DNA from: Pseudomonas sp. MWU15-20650
Lineage (GTDB): Bacteria > Pseudomonadota > Gammaproteobacteria > Pseudomonadales > Pseudomonadaceae
DNA: 64,000 nucleotides
Assembly (NCBI RefSeq): GCF_023242475.1
Contig: NZ_JALJFG010000018.1
Span: 40,029 to 104,028 of the forward strand
Direction: 5' to 3'
The notes under the pieces are model-generated. The model did not search any database and was not told the origin of the DNA. It saw only the letters and a list, made by a program, of their open reading frames with translations. The position numbers and the translations under genes were made by a program. Below are positions 17,933-26,837 of the stretch, piece after piece (the stretch's first letter is position 1; every line of letters starts with the position of its first letter).

Positions 17933-19422
17933 TAATGCTCCGGAACCCCGAGCGGCTGCTCGGCAGGTTTATCAGTGGGGGGCGGTAGTGGCTTTTGCGC
18001 AATCGTCGGGCCGGCGGTCACGATGACCATCTTGTCGGCGCTCAAGTGTTTGTTCATTGCAGCCTTGACCTGCTCTACGGTCAGGGCCTGGGATTGTTTC
18101 ATGAAATCTTCCAGATAGCTCAGCGGCAGGTTGTAGAAACCCATGGCGCCCAACTGGCCGACGATGTCCGCATTACTGGCGGTGGACAGCGGGAAGCTGC
18201 CGGCCAGTTCGCGCTTGGCGTCATCCAGTTCTTTTTGCGTCGGGCCGGTCTTGAGGTAGTCGGCCAGCACGTCCTCGACCAGGCGCAGGGTGCCGCCGCT
18301 CATTTGCGCGCGGGTCTGCAGGTTGATCATGAACGGGCCACGTGCCTGCATCGGGGAGAAGCCGGAATACACGCCGTAGGTCAGGCCGCGTTTTTCACGC
18401 ACCTCGCTCATCAGGCGGGTGCCGAAGCCGCCGCCGCCAAGGATCTGGTTACCCAGGGACAAGGCTGCGTAGTCCGGATCGGCGCGGTCAATGCCCAGTT
18501 GTGCGAACAGCAAGTGTGTCTGCTTGGACGGGAACTCGATATGGCTCAAGCCCGCCTTTGGCTCGGTCGGCTGGGCGATCTTCGCCAGGGCCGGGCCCTT
18601 GGGCAGGGATGCCGACACCTTGGCCGTCATGGCTTCGGCTTCGGTGCGGGTCAGATCGCCCACCACGGCAATCACCGCATTACCCGCGGCATAGGCTTTG
18701 GCGTGGAACGCCTGTAACTGCGCAAGGGTAATCTTCGGAACGCTCTCAGGCGTGCCTTCGCTCGGGTGTGCGTAGGGGTGGTCGCCATACAGGCGCTTGA
18801 ACAGTTCAAGGCTGGCCAGCTTGGCCGGGTTCTGTTTCTGGTATTCAAAACCGGCGAGGATCTGGTTCTTGATCCGCGCCAACGAATCGGCCGGGAACGT
18901 CGGCTTGCCAAGCACCTGGTCAAACAGTGCCAGGGCGGCTTCGCGCTTATCGCTGTCGCTCAGGCTGCGCAACGACACCAGCGCCATATCGCGGTAGGCG
19001 CCATTGCCAAAGTCGGCACCCAGGCCCTCAAAACCACTGGCGATCTGGCTGACATCCTTGCCCGGCACGCCTTCGTTGAGCATGGCGTTGGTCATCAGCG
19101 CCAGGCCCGGGGCGTCGCCGTCCTGGCTACTGCCCGCCGCAAACAGGATGCGCATGTCGAACATCGGCAGCTCATGGGCTTCGACGAACAGCACCTTGGC
19201 GCCTTCGGCGGTGGTCCAGGTTTGCACGTCGAGCTTACGGTTGGTCGGCGCCTTGCCGTCCAGCTCCGCCAGGGATTGCAGCTTGTTGGCGGATTGAGCC
19301 TTGTCCAATGCCTGGCTGGCGACGGACTCGCTCGGGCGCAGGAAGTACACGGTACTGGCCGCAATCACGGTGAGGGTGATCAGGCCGGGCAGGATCAGGC
19401 GGTTGCTTTTGCGATCACTCAT
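17932..19422 (-). CDS. M16 peptidase-like protein, non-catalytic partner
   Basis: 496 residues with an N-terminal membrane anchor or signal (LILPGLITLTVIAASTVYFL) and two M16 domains. The region where M16B peptidases have HxxEH reads PGLALMTNAMLNEG, so the zinc motif is missing, while the C-terminal half retains GGGFGTRLMSEVREKRGLTYG, the R/Y substrate-binding pair. Such proteins pair with a catalytic M16 subunit, here encoded immediately upstream (19415–20770) with an 8-base overlap. A periplasmic heterodimeric processing peptidase is inferred. The ATG at 19422 was chosen because the longer frame would extend further into the partner gene. Confidence 0.9.
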   Translation of the reverse strand: MSDRKSNRLILPGLITLTVIAASTVYFLRPSESVASQALDKAQSANKLQSLAELDGKAPTNRKLDVQTWTTAEGAKVLFVEAHELPMFDMRILFAAGSSQDGDAPGLALMTNAMLNEGVPGKDVSQIASGFEGLGADFGNGAYRDMALVSLRSLSDSDKREAALALFDQVLGKPTFPADSLARIKNQILAGFEYQKQNPAKLASLELFKRLYGDHPYAHPSEGTPESVPKITLAQLQAFHAKAYAAGNAVIAVVGDLTRTEAEAMTAKVSASLPKGPALAKIAQPTEPKAGLSHIEFPSKQTHLLFAQLGIDRADPDYAALSLGNQILGGGGFGTRLMSEVREKRGLTYGVYSGFSPMQARGPFMINLQTRAQMSGGTLRLVEDVLADYLKTGPTQKELDDAKRELAGSFPLSTASNADIVGQLGAMGFYNLPLSYLEDFMKQSQALTVEQVKAAMNKHLSADKMVIVTAGPTIAQKPLPPPTDKPAEQPLGVPEH

Positions 19423-20770
19423 GAGCGTTCTCCTCAGGCAAAACATGGGCGACGCTCAGACGTTCGCGGGTGAAATAGGTGCGCGCGGCCTTCTGGATAT
19501 CTTCCGGGGTCACGCTTTGCAGGTCTGCCAGTTCGGTGTCCATCAGCTTCCAGGACAGGCCGACGGTTTCCAGTGAACCAATGGCGGTGGCCTGGCTGGT
19601 GATGGAGTCGCGCTGGTACACCACGCCGGCAATGACCTGGGCGCGGATACGCTCCAGTTCTTCACGGGTCGGCGGCTTGGCTTTCAACGCATCCAACAGG
19701 CGCCACAGGCCGGCTTCGGCTTGGGCAATGGTTTTCTTCTTTTGCTGGTTCGGGGTGGCCGTCAGGGTAAACAGGCTGTCACCGCGGGTATAAGCGTCGT
19801 AGCTGGTGGAAGCGGCGGATACCAATTCTTCACCGCGCTCCAGTTGCTCTGAAATACGCGCGCTGTAGCCACCATCCAAGAGGGCCGAGATCAGGCGCAG
19901 GGCTTGCACCGAACGCTTGTCTTCGGCGGTGGCCAGGCCGGGCACGTTGAAACCGAGGATCACGCTCGGAAGTTGGGTCTGTACCCGCATCGTCAACAAG
20001 CGCTCGCCGGGTTCGGCCAGCTCCAGTGGGATCTTCGCCGGTGGTACGTCACGCTTGGGGATCGGGCCGAAGTAGCGTTGGGCCAGGTTCTTCACCTCAT
20101 CCGGAGTCACGTCGCCCACCACCACCAACGTGGCGTTGTTCGGCACGTACCAGGATTGGTACCAGTGGCGCAGCTCTTGGACTTTCATGCGCTCAAGGTC
20201 GGCCATCCAGCCGATGGTCGGCGTGTGATAGCCGCTGGCCGGGTAGGCCATGGCCTTGAAGCGCTCGTAGGCTTTGGACATCGGGTTGTCGTCGGTGCGC
20301 AGGCGGCGTTCCTCCTTGATCACCTCGATCTCGCGGCTGAACTCGTCGGCCGGCAGGCGCAGGCTGGCCATGCGGTCGGCCTCGAGTTCGAAGGCGACAC
20401 CCAGGCGGTCACGGGCCAGCACCTGGTAGTAGGCGGTGTAGTCGTCACTGGTGAAGGCATTTTCTTCGGCGCCCAGGTCGCGCAGGATCAGCGAGGCTTC
20501 GCCCGGGCCAACCTTGGCGCTGCCCTTGAACATCATGTGCTCCAGGGCGTGGGACAAACCGGTCTGGCCCGGGGTTTCGTAGCTCGAACCGACCTTGTAC
20601 CAGACTTGGGAAACCACCACCGGCGCACGATGATCTTCGCGCACGACCACTTTAAGGCCGTTATCCAGGGTGAATTCATGGGTGGGTTGTGGGTCGGCAG
20701 CCAGAGCTGAAAGGGGCAGACAAACTGTGCTGAGCAGCAGGCCTGCGGCGCGGCGGGCTAGAGCATTCAT
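19415..20770 (-). CDS. M16 zinc peptidase, catalytic partner
   Basis: 451 residues with a signal peptide (LLLSTVCLPLSALAA). The inverted zinc motif is His74-Ala-Leu-Glu77-His78 (HALEHMMFKGS), followed by the downstream acidic ligand region ENAFTSDDYTAYYQ. It is thus the active pitrilysin-family subunit. It is followed, in overlap, by a related gene without the motif, a common arrangement in proteobacteria. A periplasmic oligopeptide or processing role is inferred; the substrate is unknown. It diverges from ftsY. Confidence 0.93.
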   Translation of the reverse strand: MNALARRAAGLLLSTVCLPLSALAADPQPTHEFTLDNGLKVVVREDHRAPVVVSQVWYKVGSSYETPGQTGLSHALEHMMFKGSAKVGPGEASLILRDLGAEENAFTSDDYTAYYQVLARDRLGVAFELEADRMASLRLPADEFSREIEVIKEERRLRTDDNPMSKAYERFKAMAYPASGYHTPTIGWMADLERMKVQELRHWYQSWYVPNNATLVVVGDVTPDEVKNLAQRYFGPIPKRDVPPAKIPLELAEPGERLLTMRVQTQLPSVILGFNVPGLATAEDKRSVQALRLISALLDGGYSARISEQLERGEELVSAASTSYDAYTRGDSLFTLTATPNQQKKKTIAQAEAGLWRLLDALKAKPPTREELERIRAQVIAGVVYQRDSITSQATAIGSLETVGLSWKLMDTELADLQSVTPEDIQKAARTYFTRERLSVAHVLPEENAHE

Positions 20771-21108
20771 TCGTTTTTAAACCTGTTGGACTGCCCGCTT
20801 GGTCTTAGCGTCGGCGGGCGAGGAGGTGCTAGGATACTGATCCGATTTAGGGACGGCCACTGCGGTCGTCATCTTATCCTGGGTCCAGTCGTAGGAATGT
20901 TGGAATAGATGGTGGGTTTCTCCGACGATCTTCAACTTTTCGGCGATTTTATCGCTTCAGTCCTATATTGAAACGATTTGCTAAGGCCTTTATTTACGCC
21001 TTACAAAATGTTGCGCATGAACAAGCGGGCTTTAACGCAGTCTGTTCTGCATCGAATTTATTTACCGAGGCGCCCTGGCGCATCGCTACTTTGAGATAGC
21101 CGTCCTCC
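20771..21108. other. Divergent intergenic region, M16 pair / ftsY
   Basis: 338 bases without a credible gene. The half nearest ftsY is relatively AT-rich and holds the ftsY promoter candidate at 20968–20996. A 25-codon frame at 21017–21094 has no supporting features. No repeat element is present. Confidence 0.5.
20968..20996 (+). promoter_or_regulatory. Candidate sigma-70 promoter of ftsYEX
   Basis: TTGAAA (20968–20973) and TATTTA (20991–20996) are spaced by 17 bases, about 110 bases before the ftsY start. The -35 is a 5/6 match, while the -10 is weak. Confidence 0.35.
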
Positions 21109-22527
21109 ATGTTTGGTTCCAACGACGACAAGAAGAACCCAGCTGCGGCTGGCGAGAAAAAAGGCCTGTTCGGATGGCTGCGCAAAAAGCCGCAGGAACC
21201 CGTCGTCGAACAGCCGCAGGTTCAATCTGAGCCGGTTCCCGAGCCTATAGTAGAAACCCAGCCGATTGCTGAAGCCCCTGCTCCGGTGGTGTTGCCGATG
21301 GCAGAGCCGGTGTTGCAGCCGGTGGCTGAAGCCACGACGGAACCTGAGGCAGAGCCGGCGCACAAGCCGTGGCTTGAGCTGCCGGTGGCCGAAGAGCCGG
21401 TTGCACTGGTTGAGGATGTGCAGGCCGAACATGTGACGCCGCCGATTCCAGTGGTGGTTGAGCCCGTGGAGGTGGTCGTCGAAGCGCCCGCGCCGGTAAT
21501 TGTCGAACCCACTCTGGCACCTGTCGTCGTTGCCGCTCCCGCTGTTATCGAGCCGCCGGTCGCCTTGGAGCCTGTTGCCGTTTCCCCGGAAACCAGTAAA
21601 ACCGGCTTCTTCGCCCGCCTCAAGCAGGGCCTGAGCAAGACCAGCGCCAGCATCGGCGAAGGCATGGCCAGCCTGTTCCTGGGCAAGAAGGTGATTGATG
21701 ACGAGCTGCTGGAAGACATCGAAACCCGCCTGCTGACCGCAGACGTGGGCGTTGAGGCCACGGCCGTGATCATCCAGAGCCTGACCCAGAAGGTCGCGCG
21801 CAAGCAGTTGACCGACGCCGACGCACTGTACAAGTCCTTGCAGGCCGAGCTGGCCGCGATGCTCAAGCCCGTGGAAGCCCCACTGGTGATCACGCCGAAG
21901 AAACCGTTCGTGATTCTGGTGGTTGGCGTAAACGGCGCCGGCAAGACCACCACCATCGGCAAGCTGGCCAAGAAGCTGCAATCGGAAGGCAAGAAAGTCA
22001 TGCTCGCCGCCGGCGACACCTTCCGGGCCGCCGCCGTAGAGCAGTTGCAGGTCTGGGGTGAGCGCAACAAGATCCCGGTGATTGCCCAGCACACCGGTGC
22101 GGACTCCGCCTCGGTGATCTTCGACGCCGTGCAAGCGGCCAAGGCCCGTAACATCGACGTGTTGATCGCCGATACCGCCGGTCGCCTGCACACCAAAGAC
22201 AATCTGATGGAAGAGCTGAAGAAAGTCCGCCGTGTGATCGGCAAGCTCGACGCCGATGCGCCGCACGAGGTCTTGCTGGTCCTCGACGCTGGCACCGGCC
22301 AGAACGCCATCAGCCAGGCCAAACAATTCAACCAGACGGTGCAACTGACTGGCCTGGCATTGACTAAGCTCGACGGCACGGCCAAGGGCGGCGTGATCTT
22401 TGCCTTGGCTAAACAGTTCGGGTTGCCGATTCGTTATATCGGTGTCGGTGAAGGTATCGACGACTTGCGCACCTTTGAGGCCGAACCCTTTGTACAGGCA
22501 CTGTTTGCCGAGCGGGAGCGTTCATGA
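21109..22527 (+). CDS. ftsY: Signal recognition particle receptor FtsY
   Basis: 472-residue SRP-receptor GTPase that docks ribosome–SRP complexes at the inner membrane. Residues 1 to about 165 are an acidic, Pro/Val/Glu-rich A-domain. The NG domain follows: N helix bundle (FFARLKQGLSKTSASIGEGM), G1 GVNGAGKTTTIGKLAKKL, the DTFRAAAVEQL insertion-box motif, DTAGR (G3), TKLDG (G4) and the C-terminal GEGIDDLRTFEAEPFVQALF. The A-domain length varies widely in the family. Its stop overlaps the ftsE start (ATGA), giving a translationally coupled ftsY-ftsE-ftsX operon. Confidence 0.98.
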   Translation: MFGSNDDKKNPAAAGEKKGLFGWLRKKPQEPVVEQPQVQSEPVPEPIVETQPIAEAPAPVVLPMAEPVLQPVAEATTEPEAEPAHKPWLELPVAEEPVALVEDVQAEHVTPPIPVVVEPVEVVVEAPAPVIVEPTLAPVVVAAPAVIEPPVALEPVAVSPETSKTGFFARLKQGLSKTSASIGEGMASLFLGKKVIDDELLEDIETRLLTADVGVEATAVIIQSLTQKVARKQLTDADALYKSLQAELAAMLKPVEAPLVITPKKPFVILVVGVNGAGKTTTIGKLAKKLQSEGKKVMLAAGDTFRAAAVEQLQVWGERNKIPVIAQHTGADSASVIFDAVQAAKARNIDVLIADTAGRLHTKDNLMEELKKVRRVIGKLDADAPHEVLLVLDAGTGQNAISQAKQFNQTVQLTGLALTKLDGTAKGGVIFALAKQFGLPIRYIGVGEGIDDLRTFEAEPFVQALFAERERS

Positions 22528-23195
22528 TTCGATTCGAACAGGTCGGTAAACGCTATGCCAACGGGCATGTAGGCTTGCATGAGCTGAGCTTTCGAGTGCG
22601 TCGCGGCGAATTCTTGTTTGTCACCGGCCATTCGGGCGCCGGCAAAAGTACGCTGTTGCGCCTGCTGCTGGCCATGGAACGCCCGACCACCGGCAAGTTG
22701 CTGCTGGCCGGCCAAGACCTGGCCACCATCAGCAATGCGCAGATTCCATTCCTGCGCCGCCAGATCGGCGTGGTGTTCCAGAACCACCAGTTGTTGTTCG
22801 ATCGCACGGTATTCAATAACGTTGCCCTGCCGTTGCAGATTCTCGGGTTGTCCAAGGCCGAGATCGTCAAGCGTGTGGACTCGGCCCTGGAGCGCGTGGC
22901 GCTGTCGGACAAGACCGATCTGTATCCCGGAGATCTGTCCACCGGCCAGCAACAGCGCGTCGGCATTGCCCGCGCCATCGTCCACCGTCCGGCCTTGCTG
23001 CTGGCGGACGAGCCCACCGGTAACCTCGACCCGCGCCTGGCGGCCGAGATCATGGGCGTCTTCGAAGACATCAACCGGCTGGGCACCAGCGTGCTGATCG
23101 CCAGTCACGACTTGGCCCTGATTGCCCGCATGCGTCACCGCATGCTGACCCTGCAACGCGGCCGCCTGATCGGTGATGGGGAGGCTGGCGTATGA
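22524..23195 (+). CDS. ftsE: Cell division ABC transporter ATPase FtsE
   Basis: 223-residue ABC ATPase. It forms a complex with FtsX that controls periplasmic amidase activators during septation. Walker A is GHSGAGKST, the signature is LSTGQQQRVGIARAI, and Walker B is LLLADEPTGNLD. It begins within the ftsY stop (ATGA) and ends overlapping ftsX by four bases. Normal length and all motifs present. Confidence 0.98.
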   Translation: MIRFEQVGKRYANGHVGLHELSFRVRRGEFLFVTGHSGAGKSTLLRLLLAMERPTTGKLLLAGQDLATISNAQIPFLRRQIGVVFQNHQLLFDRTVFNNVALPLQILGLSKAEIVKRVDSALERVALSDKTDLYPGDLSTGQQQRVGIARAIVHRPALLLADEPTGNLDPRLAAEIMGVFEDINRLGTSVLIASHDLALIARMRHRMLTLQRGRLIGDGEAGV

Positions 23196-24214
23196 GTGCC
23201 ACACGTAGTCCCAAAGTGTCCGAGCGCGTGGCGCCCAAACCGGCTGACCCGCAACCGCCCAAGAAAAAACGCGATGAAGATGATGGTCCGGATTTTGGCA
23301 CCTTGGTGCGCGCCTGGGTCGAAAGCCATCGCGCCAGCCTGTTGGACAGCCTGCGTCGTCTGGGTAAACAGCCAATTGGCAGCTTTTTCACCTGCCTGGT
23401 GATGGCTGTGGCCTTGAGCCTGCCGATGGGGCTGTCGCTGTTGCTTAACAATGTGGAGCGCCTGGGCGGTTCCTGGCAGCGCGCGGCGCAGATTTCCCTG
23501 TACCTGAACCTCGACGCCAGCACCAAGGACGGCGAGAGCTTGCGTGACGACATCAAGAACCTGCCGGGCGTAGCGGATGCCGAGTACATCAGCCGCGACC
23601 AGGCCCTTGAGGAGTTCCAGCAGCAATCGGGCCTGGGTGAGGCGCTCAAGGAACTGCCGCAAAATCCGCTGCCGGGCGTGGTGTTGGTGACCCCTGACGA
23701 AGTCGATAAGCCAGCCCTTGAAGCCCTGCGACAAAAACTCGCAGAGATGCCCAAGGTGCAACAGGCGCAACTTGATCTAGTCTGGGTAGAGCGCCTGGCC
23801 GCCATTCTCAAGCTGGGCGACCGTTTTGTGTTTGGCCTGACAGTGCTGTTGGTGTCTGCATTACTTTTGGTGATAGGTAATACCATTCGTCTTCATATTG
23901 AAAACCGTCGCACCGAGATAGAAGTGATTAAACTGGTCGGCGGCACGGACAGCTATGTGCGTCGTCCTTTTCTGTACATGGGCGCGCTTTATGGCTTGGG
24001 TGCCGGGGTTTTGTCCTGGGGCGTGCTGGCGTTTGGCCTTAATTGGTTGAACGACGCGGTTGTCGGGCTGGCTGGTTTGTACGGCAGTGATTTTGCCCTG
24101 GCCGGCGTGCCGGTTGCCGATGGTCTGTCCTTGTTGCTTGGGGCGGTGCTCTTGGGGTATATCGGTGCTTGGATTGCGGTCGCACGGCATTTACGTGAGC
24201 TGGCACCGAAGTAG
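23192..24214 (+). CDS. ftsX: Cell division protein FtsX
   Basis: 340-residue inner-membrane partner of FtsE. It has a charged cytosolic N-tail (PPKKKRDEDDG), TM1 (CLVMAVALSLPMGLSLLL), a periplasmic extracellular domain of about 100 residues (including EYISRDQALEEFQQQSGLGEAL), and three C-terminal TM helices (FGLTVLLVSALLLVIGNTI and others). The topology is that of the family. It lacks ATPase motifs, as expected. The operon ends here, about 130 bases before rpoH. Confidence 0.97.
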   Translation: MSATRSPKVSERVAPKPADPQPPKKKRDEDDGPDFGTLVRAWVESHRASLLDSLRRLGKQPIGSFFTCLVMAVALSLPMGLSLLLNNVERLGGSWQRAAQISLYLNLDASTKDGESLRDDIKNLPGVADAEYISRDQALEEFQQQSGLGEALKELPQNPLPGVVLVTPDEVDKPALEALRQKLAEMPKVQQAQLDLVWVERLAAILKLGDRFVFGLTVLLVSALLLVIGNTIRLHIENRRTEIEVIKLVGGTDSYVRRPFLYMGALYGLGAGVLSWGVLAFGLNWLNDAVVGLAGLYGSDFALAGVPVADGLSLLLGAVLLGYIGAWIAVARHLRELAPK

Positions 24215-24245
24215 TTAATGTCAGATTAATGTGGTTTCGTTTGTA

Positions 24246-24293
24246 TTGACCGTATCAGCGGTTTAGGGAACTTATCCTACGGTTCCCGGTCAA
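24246..24293. promoter_or_regulatory. Inverted repeats in the ftsX–rpoH gap
   Basis: Two nested perfect 6-base inverted repeats, TTGACC (24246–24251)/GGTCAA (24288–24293) and GGGAAC (24266–24271)/GTTCCC (24282–24287), surround the rpoH promoter candidate. They could form a hairpin after ftsX or be a protein-binding site. There is no U-tract long enough for a confident terminator call. Confidence 0.4.
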
Positions 24294-24294
24294 T
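24268..24294 (+). promoter_or_regulatory. AlgU (sigma-E type) promoter of rpoH
   Basis: GAACTT (24268–24273) is an exact match to the AlgU/RpoE -35 consensus. After 16 bases comes TCAAT (24290–24294), close to the TCTGA -10. It lies about 50 bases before the rpoH start. AlgU-dependent rpoH transcription is known in P. aeruginosa. Confidence 0.65.
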
Positions 24295-24343
24295 TTTCGC
24301 AGTGCTGAACTGCACGAGTTATGTGAGTCGGAGGTTTTTTCGT

Positions 24344-25198
24344 ATGACCACTTCTTTGCAACCTGCTTATGCCTTGGTCCCGGGTGCGAACCTGGAGGCT
24401 TATGTGCACACGGTGAACAGCATTCCATTGCTGACGCCTGAGCAGGAGCGTGAACTGGCCGAGAGTCTCTACTATGAGCAGGATTTGGGGGCGGCTCGGC
24501 AGATGGTGCTCGCCCACCTGCGTTTTGTTGTACATATCGCCCGTAGCTATAGCGGCTACGGCCTGGCCCAGGCTGACCTGATCCAGGAAGGCAACGTCGG
24601 CCTCATGAAGGCTGTAAAGCGCTTCAACCCTGAAATGGGCGTGCGCCTGGTGTCGTTCGCTGTGCACTGGATCAAGGCGGAAATCCACGAGTTCATCCTG
24701 CGCAACTGGCGCATCGTGAAAGTGGCGACCACCAAGGCCCAGCGCAAGCTGTTCTTCAACCTGCGCAGCCAGAAAAAGCGCCTGGCGTGGCTGAACAACG
24801 AGGAAGTCCACCGTGTGGCCGAAAGCCTTGGTGTGGAGCCCCGTGAAGTTCGTGAGATGGAAAGCCGCCTGACCGGTCATGACATGGCCTTCGACCCAGC
24901 CGCCGAAGCGGATGACGACAGCGCCTTCCAATCGCCGGCCAACTACCTGGAAGACCACCGGTACGACCCGGCACGTCAACTGGAAGATGCCGACTGGAGC
25001 GACAACTCCAATCACAACCTGCACGAAGCGCTGGAAGTGCTGGACGACCGTAGCCGTGACATCCTCTACCAGCGCTGGTTGGCGGAAGACAAGGCTACGC
25101 TGCACGACCTGGCGCAGAAGTACAACGTGTCGGCCGAGCGGATTCGTCAGCTTGAAAAAAGCGCGATGAACAAGCTGAAGTTGTCCATCGCCGCCTGA
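24344..25198 (+). CDS. rpoH: Heat-shock sigma factor RpoH (sigma-32)
   Basis: 284-residue alternative sigma factor that directs heat-shock genes. Region 2 includes [37 protein letters not shown] and [17 protein letters not shown]. The RpoH box QRKLFFNLR, unique to sigma-32, follows, and region 4 is [27 protein letters not shown]. The ATG at 24344 ([14 protein letters not shown]) gives the length known for the P. aeruginosa protein, and a GGAGG lies 9–13 bases upstream. It has its own AlgU-type promoter after the ftsYEX operon. Translational thermosensing is likely by analogy with the family, but I did not fold the leader. Confidence 0.98.
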   Translation: MTTSLQPAYALVPGANLEAYVHTVNSIPLLTPEQERELAESLYYEQDLGAARQMVLAHLRFVVHIARSYSGYGLAQADLIQEGNVGLMKAVKRFNPEMGVRLVSFAVHWIKAEIHEFILRNWRIVKVATTKAQRKLFFNLRSQKKRLAWLNNEEVHRVAESLGVEPREVREMESRLTGHDMAFDPAAEADDDSAFQSPANYLEDHRYDPARQLEDADWSDNSNHNLHEALEVLDDRSRDILYQRWLAEDKATLHDLAQKYNVSAERIRQLEKSAMNKLKLSIAA

Positions 25199-25219
25199 CT
25201 TGAGCTGCGACACCGTCAA

Positions 25220-25310
25220 AGTGTGGGAGGGGGCTTGCTCCCGATAGCGGATTACCAGTCGATTTATGTGTGACTGATCCACCGTTATCGGGAGCAAGCC
25301 CCCTCCCACT
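25220..25310. repeat. REP pair (GTGGGAGG-type REPIN)
   Basis: Arms AGTGTGGGAGGGGGCTTGCTCCCGATA and TATCGGGAGCAAGCCCCCTCCCACT enclose about 40 bases. It lies between the convergent rpoH and mtgA genes. Confidence 0.93.
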
Positions 25311-25326
25311 TTTGTTTTGTGTTGTA

Positions 25327-26049
25327 TCAGTCGGACCAGGGCGCCTTGCGGGAGTTATTCAGCTCGACCAGGTAACCATTCCCACCCAGCTGGCTCATCT
25401 GCTGGCGAATCCAGGCGGCGCGCCGCGCCACATAAGCGGTCGGATGGCTGGCACTCCACACCCGTGGGTTAGGCAACACCGCCGCCAGGTAACTGGCCTG
25501 CTGGCGTGAAAGCCCTTTGGCGCTCACCCCGAAATGGTGCCGCGCCGCCGCTTCTGCGCCGAACACGCCTTCATCCCATTCCACGCTGTTGAGGTACACC
25601 TCAAGAATCCGCTGCTTGGGCCACAGTATTTCGATCAGCCCGGTAAACCACGCCTCCAGGCCCTTGCGCAGATAACTGCGGCCGGCCCACAGGAACAGGT
25701 TCTTCGAGACTTGTTGGCTCAACGTACTGGCGCCACGAATCGAACCGCCGCGCTCGTTGTGCAGGATCGCCGCCTGGATCGCGCCGAAGTCGAAGCCCCA
25801 ATGCTGCGGGAAGCGCTGGTCTTCGCCGGCCATCACCGCCACCTTGAGGTCGTCGCAGATTTCGTCCCACGGCACCCAGGTGCGTTGCAGGTCAATGGGT
25901 TCGCCGTCGATCCAGGATTCGATCTTGCGCTCCACCATCAACCCCGTGAACGGTGGTGGAACGACACGAAACAGCAGCACCAGCAGAACGCTACCGATGG
26001 CAAACCATTTCAGGGCTTTGAGAAAACGCTTGAAGAGGACACGCAGCAT
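25327..26049 (-). CDS. mtgA: Monofunctional biosynthetic peptidoglycan transglycosylase
   Basis: 240-residue membrane-anchored GT51 glycosyltransferase that polymerises glycan strands from lipid II. TM anchor is FAIGSVLLVLLFRVV. Catalytic motif 1 is EDQRFPQHWGFD (Glu general base), motif 2 is GASTLSQQVSKNLFL, and motif 3 includes RKGLEAWFTGLIE and EVYLNSVEWDEGVFG. It has no transpeptidase domain, as expected for MtgA. It is transcribed convergently towards rpoH. Normal length. Confidence 0.96.
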   Translation of the reverse strand: MLRVLFKRFLKALKWFAIGSVLLVLLFRVVPPPFTGLMVERKIESWIDGEPIDLQRTWVPWDEICDDLKVAVMAGEDQRFPQHWGFDFGAIQAAILHNERGGSIRGASTLSQQVSKNLFLWAGRSYLRKGLEAWFTGLIEILWPKQRILEVYLNSVEWDEGVFGAEAAARHHFGVSAKGLSRQQASYLAAVLPNPRVWSASHPTAYVARRAAWIRQQMSQLGGNGYLVELNNSRKAPWSD

Positions 26050-26123
26050 AGAGATGGCTTGGCCGAACCCGTTGAGCGGGCCATTATACAGACCCTGCCC
26101 ATTGCGTCTGACTGGAGTTCCTC

Positions 26124-26501
26124 ATGCTGCGTGGCTTTCTGATGTTGGCGGCTTTTTTTGGCTTCACCGGTGTTGCCCTCGGCGCGTTCGCCGCCCACGG
26201 CCTGAAAAACCGCCTGAGCGCCGAATACCTGGCGATCTTCCACACCGGCGTGACCTATCAGTTGGTGCACACCCTGGCGTTGTTCGGCGTAGCGCTGTTG
26301 GCGGTGCACATTCCTGGCCGACTGGTCACCTGGGCGGGCGTCGCGTTTACCGTCGGCATCCTGTTGTTTTCCGGCAGCTTGTATGTGCTGACCCTGACCG
26401 GCGTCAGTAAGCTGGGCATCATCACCCCTTTTGGTGGGCTGGCATTCTTGCTGGGCTGGTTCTTCCTCGGGCTGTCCGCGTGGCGCCTGCAGGCCGTCTG
26501 A
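26124..26501 (+). CDS. DUF423 small membrane protein
   Basis: 125 residues forming about four hydrophobic helices: FLMLAAFFGFTGVALGAFAAHGLK, then VTYQLVHTLALFGVALL, and C-terminal segments ending with a Gly-rich GGLAFLLGWFFLGLSAW. The HGLK and YQLVHTLAL motifs are typical of DUF423 (YgdD-like). Function is unknown. It is divergent from mtgA and precedes thiS by about 70 bases. Confidence 0.9.
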   Translation: MLRGFLMLAAFFGFTGVALGAFAAHGLKNRLSAEYLAIFHTGVTYQLVHTLALFGVALLAVHIPGRLVTWAGVAFTVGILLFSGSLYVLTLTGVSKLGIITPFGGLAFLLGWFFLGLSAWRLQAV

Positions 26502-26510
26502 CCAAGGGAC

Positions 26511-26540
26511 TTGGGCACACCACGCCAATCGGGCTAGAAT
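26511..26540 (+). promoter_or_regulatory. Candidate promoter of thiSG
   Basis: TTGGGC (26511–26516) and TAGAAT (26535–26540) are separated by 18 bases, 32 bases before thiS. The -10 is the form common in pseudomonads, while the -35 is weak. Confidence 0.4.
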
Positions 26541-26572
26541 GCTGGCCCCTAAAAACGATGGCGGCCCGTGGC

Positions 26573-26773
26573 ATGCGCATTCAGTTGAACGGCGAATCCT
26601 TTGAACTGCCCGACGGTGAAACCGTTGCGGCCCTGCTGACCCGTCTGGATTTGACCGGGCGTCGTGTCGCAGTGGAGCTCAACCTGGATATCGTCCCGCG
26701 TAGCCAGCACGCCGAGACCGCGCTCACCGAAGGTGACCAGGTCGAAGTGGTGCACGCCATCGGCGGCGGCTAG
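26573..26773 (+). CDS. thiS: Thiamine biosynthesis sulfur carrier protein ThiS
   Basis: 66-residue ubiquitin-fold protein whose C-terminal glycine is converted to a thiocarboxylate and delivers sulfur to ThiG. It opens [22 protein letters not shown] and ends in the required Gly-Gly (HAIGGG). The ATG at 26573 is the only start giving the family length. It is followed by thiG 64 bases later, and the two products work as a complex. Confidence 0.95.
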   Translation: MRIQLNGESFELPDGETVAALLTRLDLTGRRVAVELNLDIVPRSQHAETALTEGDQVEVVHAIGGG

Positions 26774-26837
26774 CCGTCCGGCGCTCAAGTGCGCCAACTC
26801 GCATTCTGCAGAACCTCATCCAAACAGAGGATTTCCC

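Noticed and set aside
21017..21094. Possible 25-residue leader peptide before ftsY
   Set aside because: No Shine-Dalgarno of note and no biased codons; short frames of this size occur by chance.
21058..22344. 428-codon frame opposite ftsY
   Set aside because: Mirror of the ftsY coding bias, no recognisable domain, covers the FtsY GTPase region.
26774..26837. Thiamine riboswitch between thiS and thiG
   Set aside because: The gap is only 64 bases and I did not recognise the conserved TPP-aptamer core there or before thiS.
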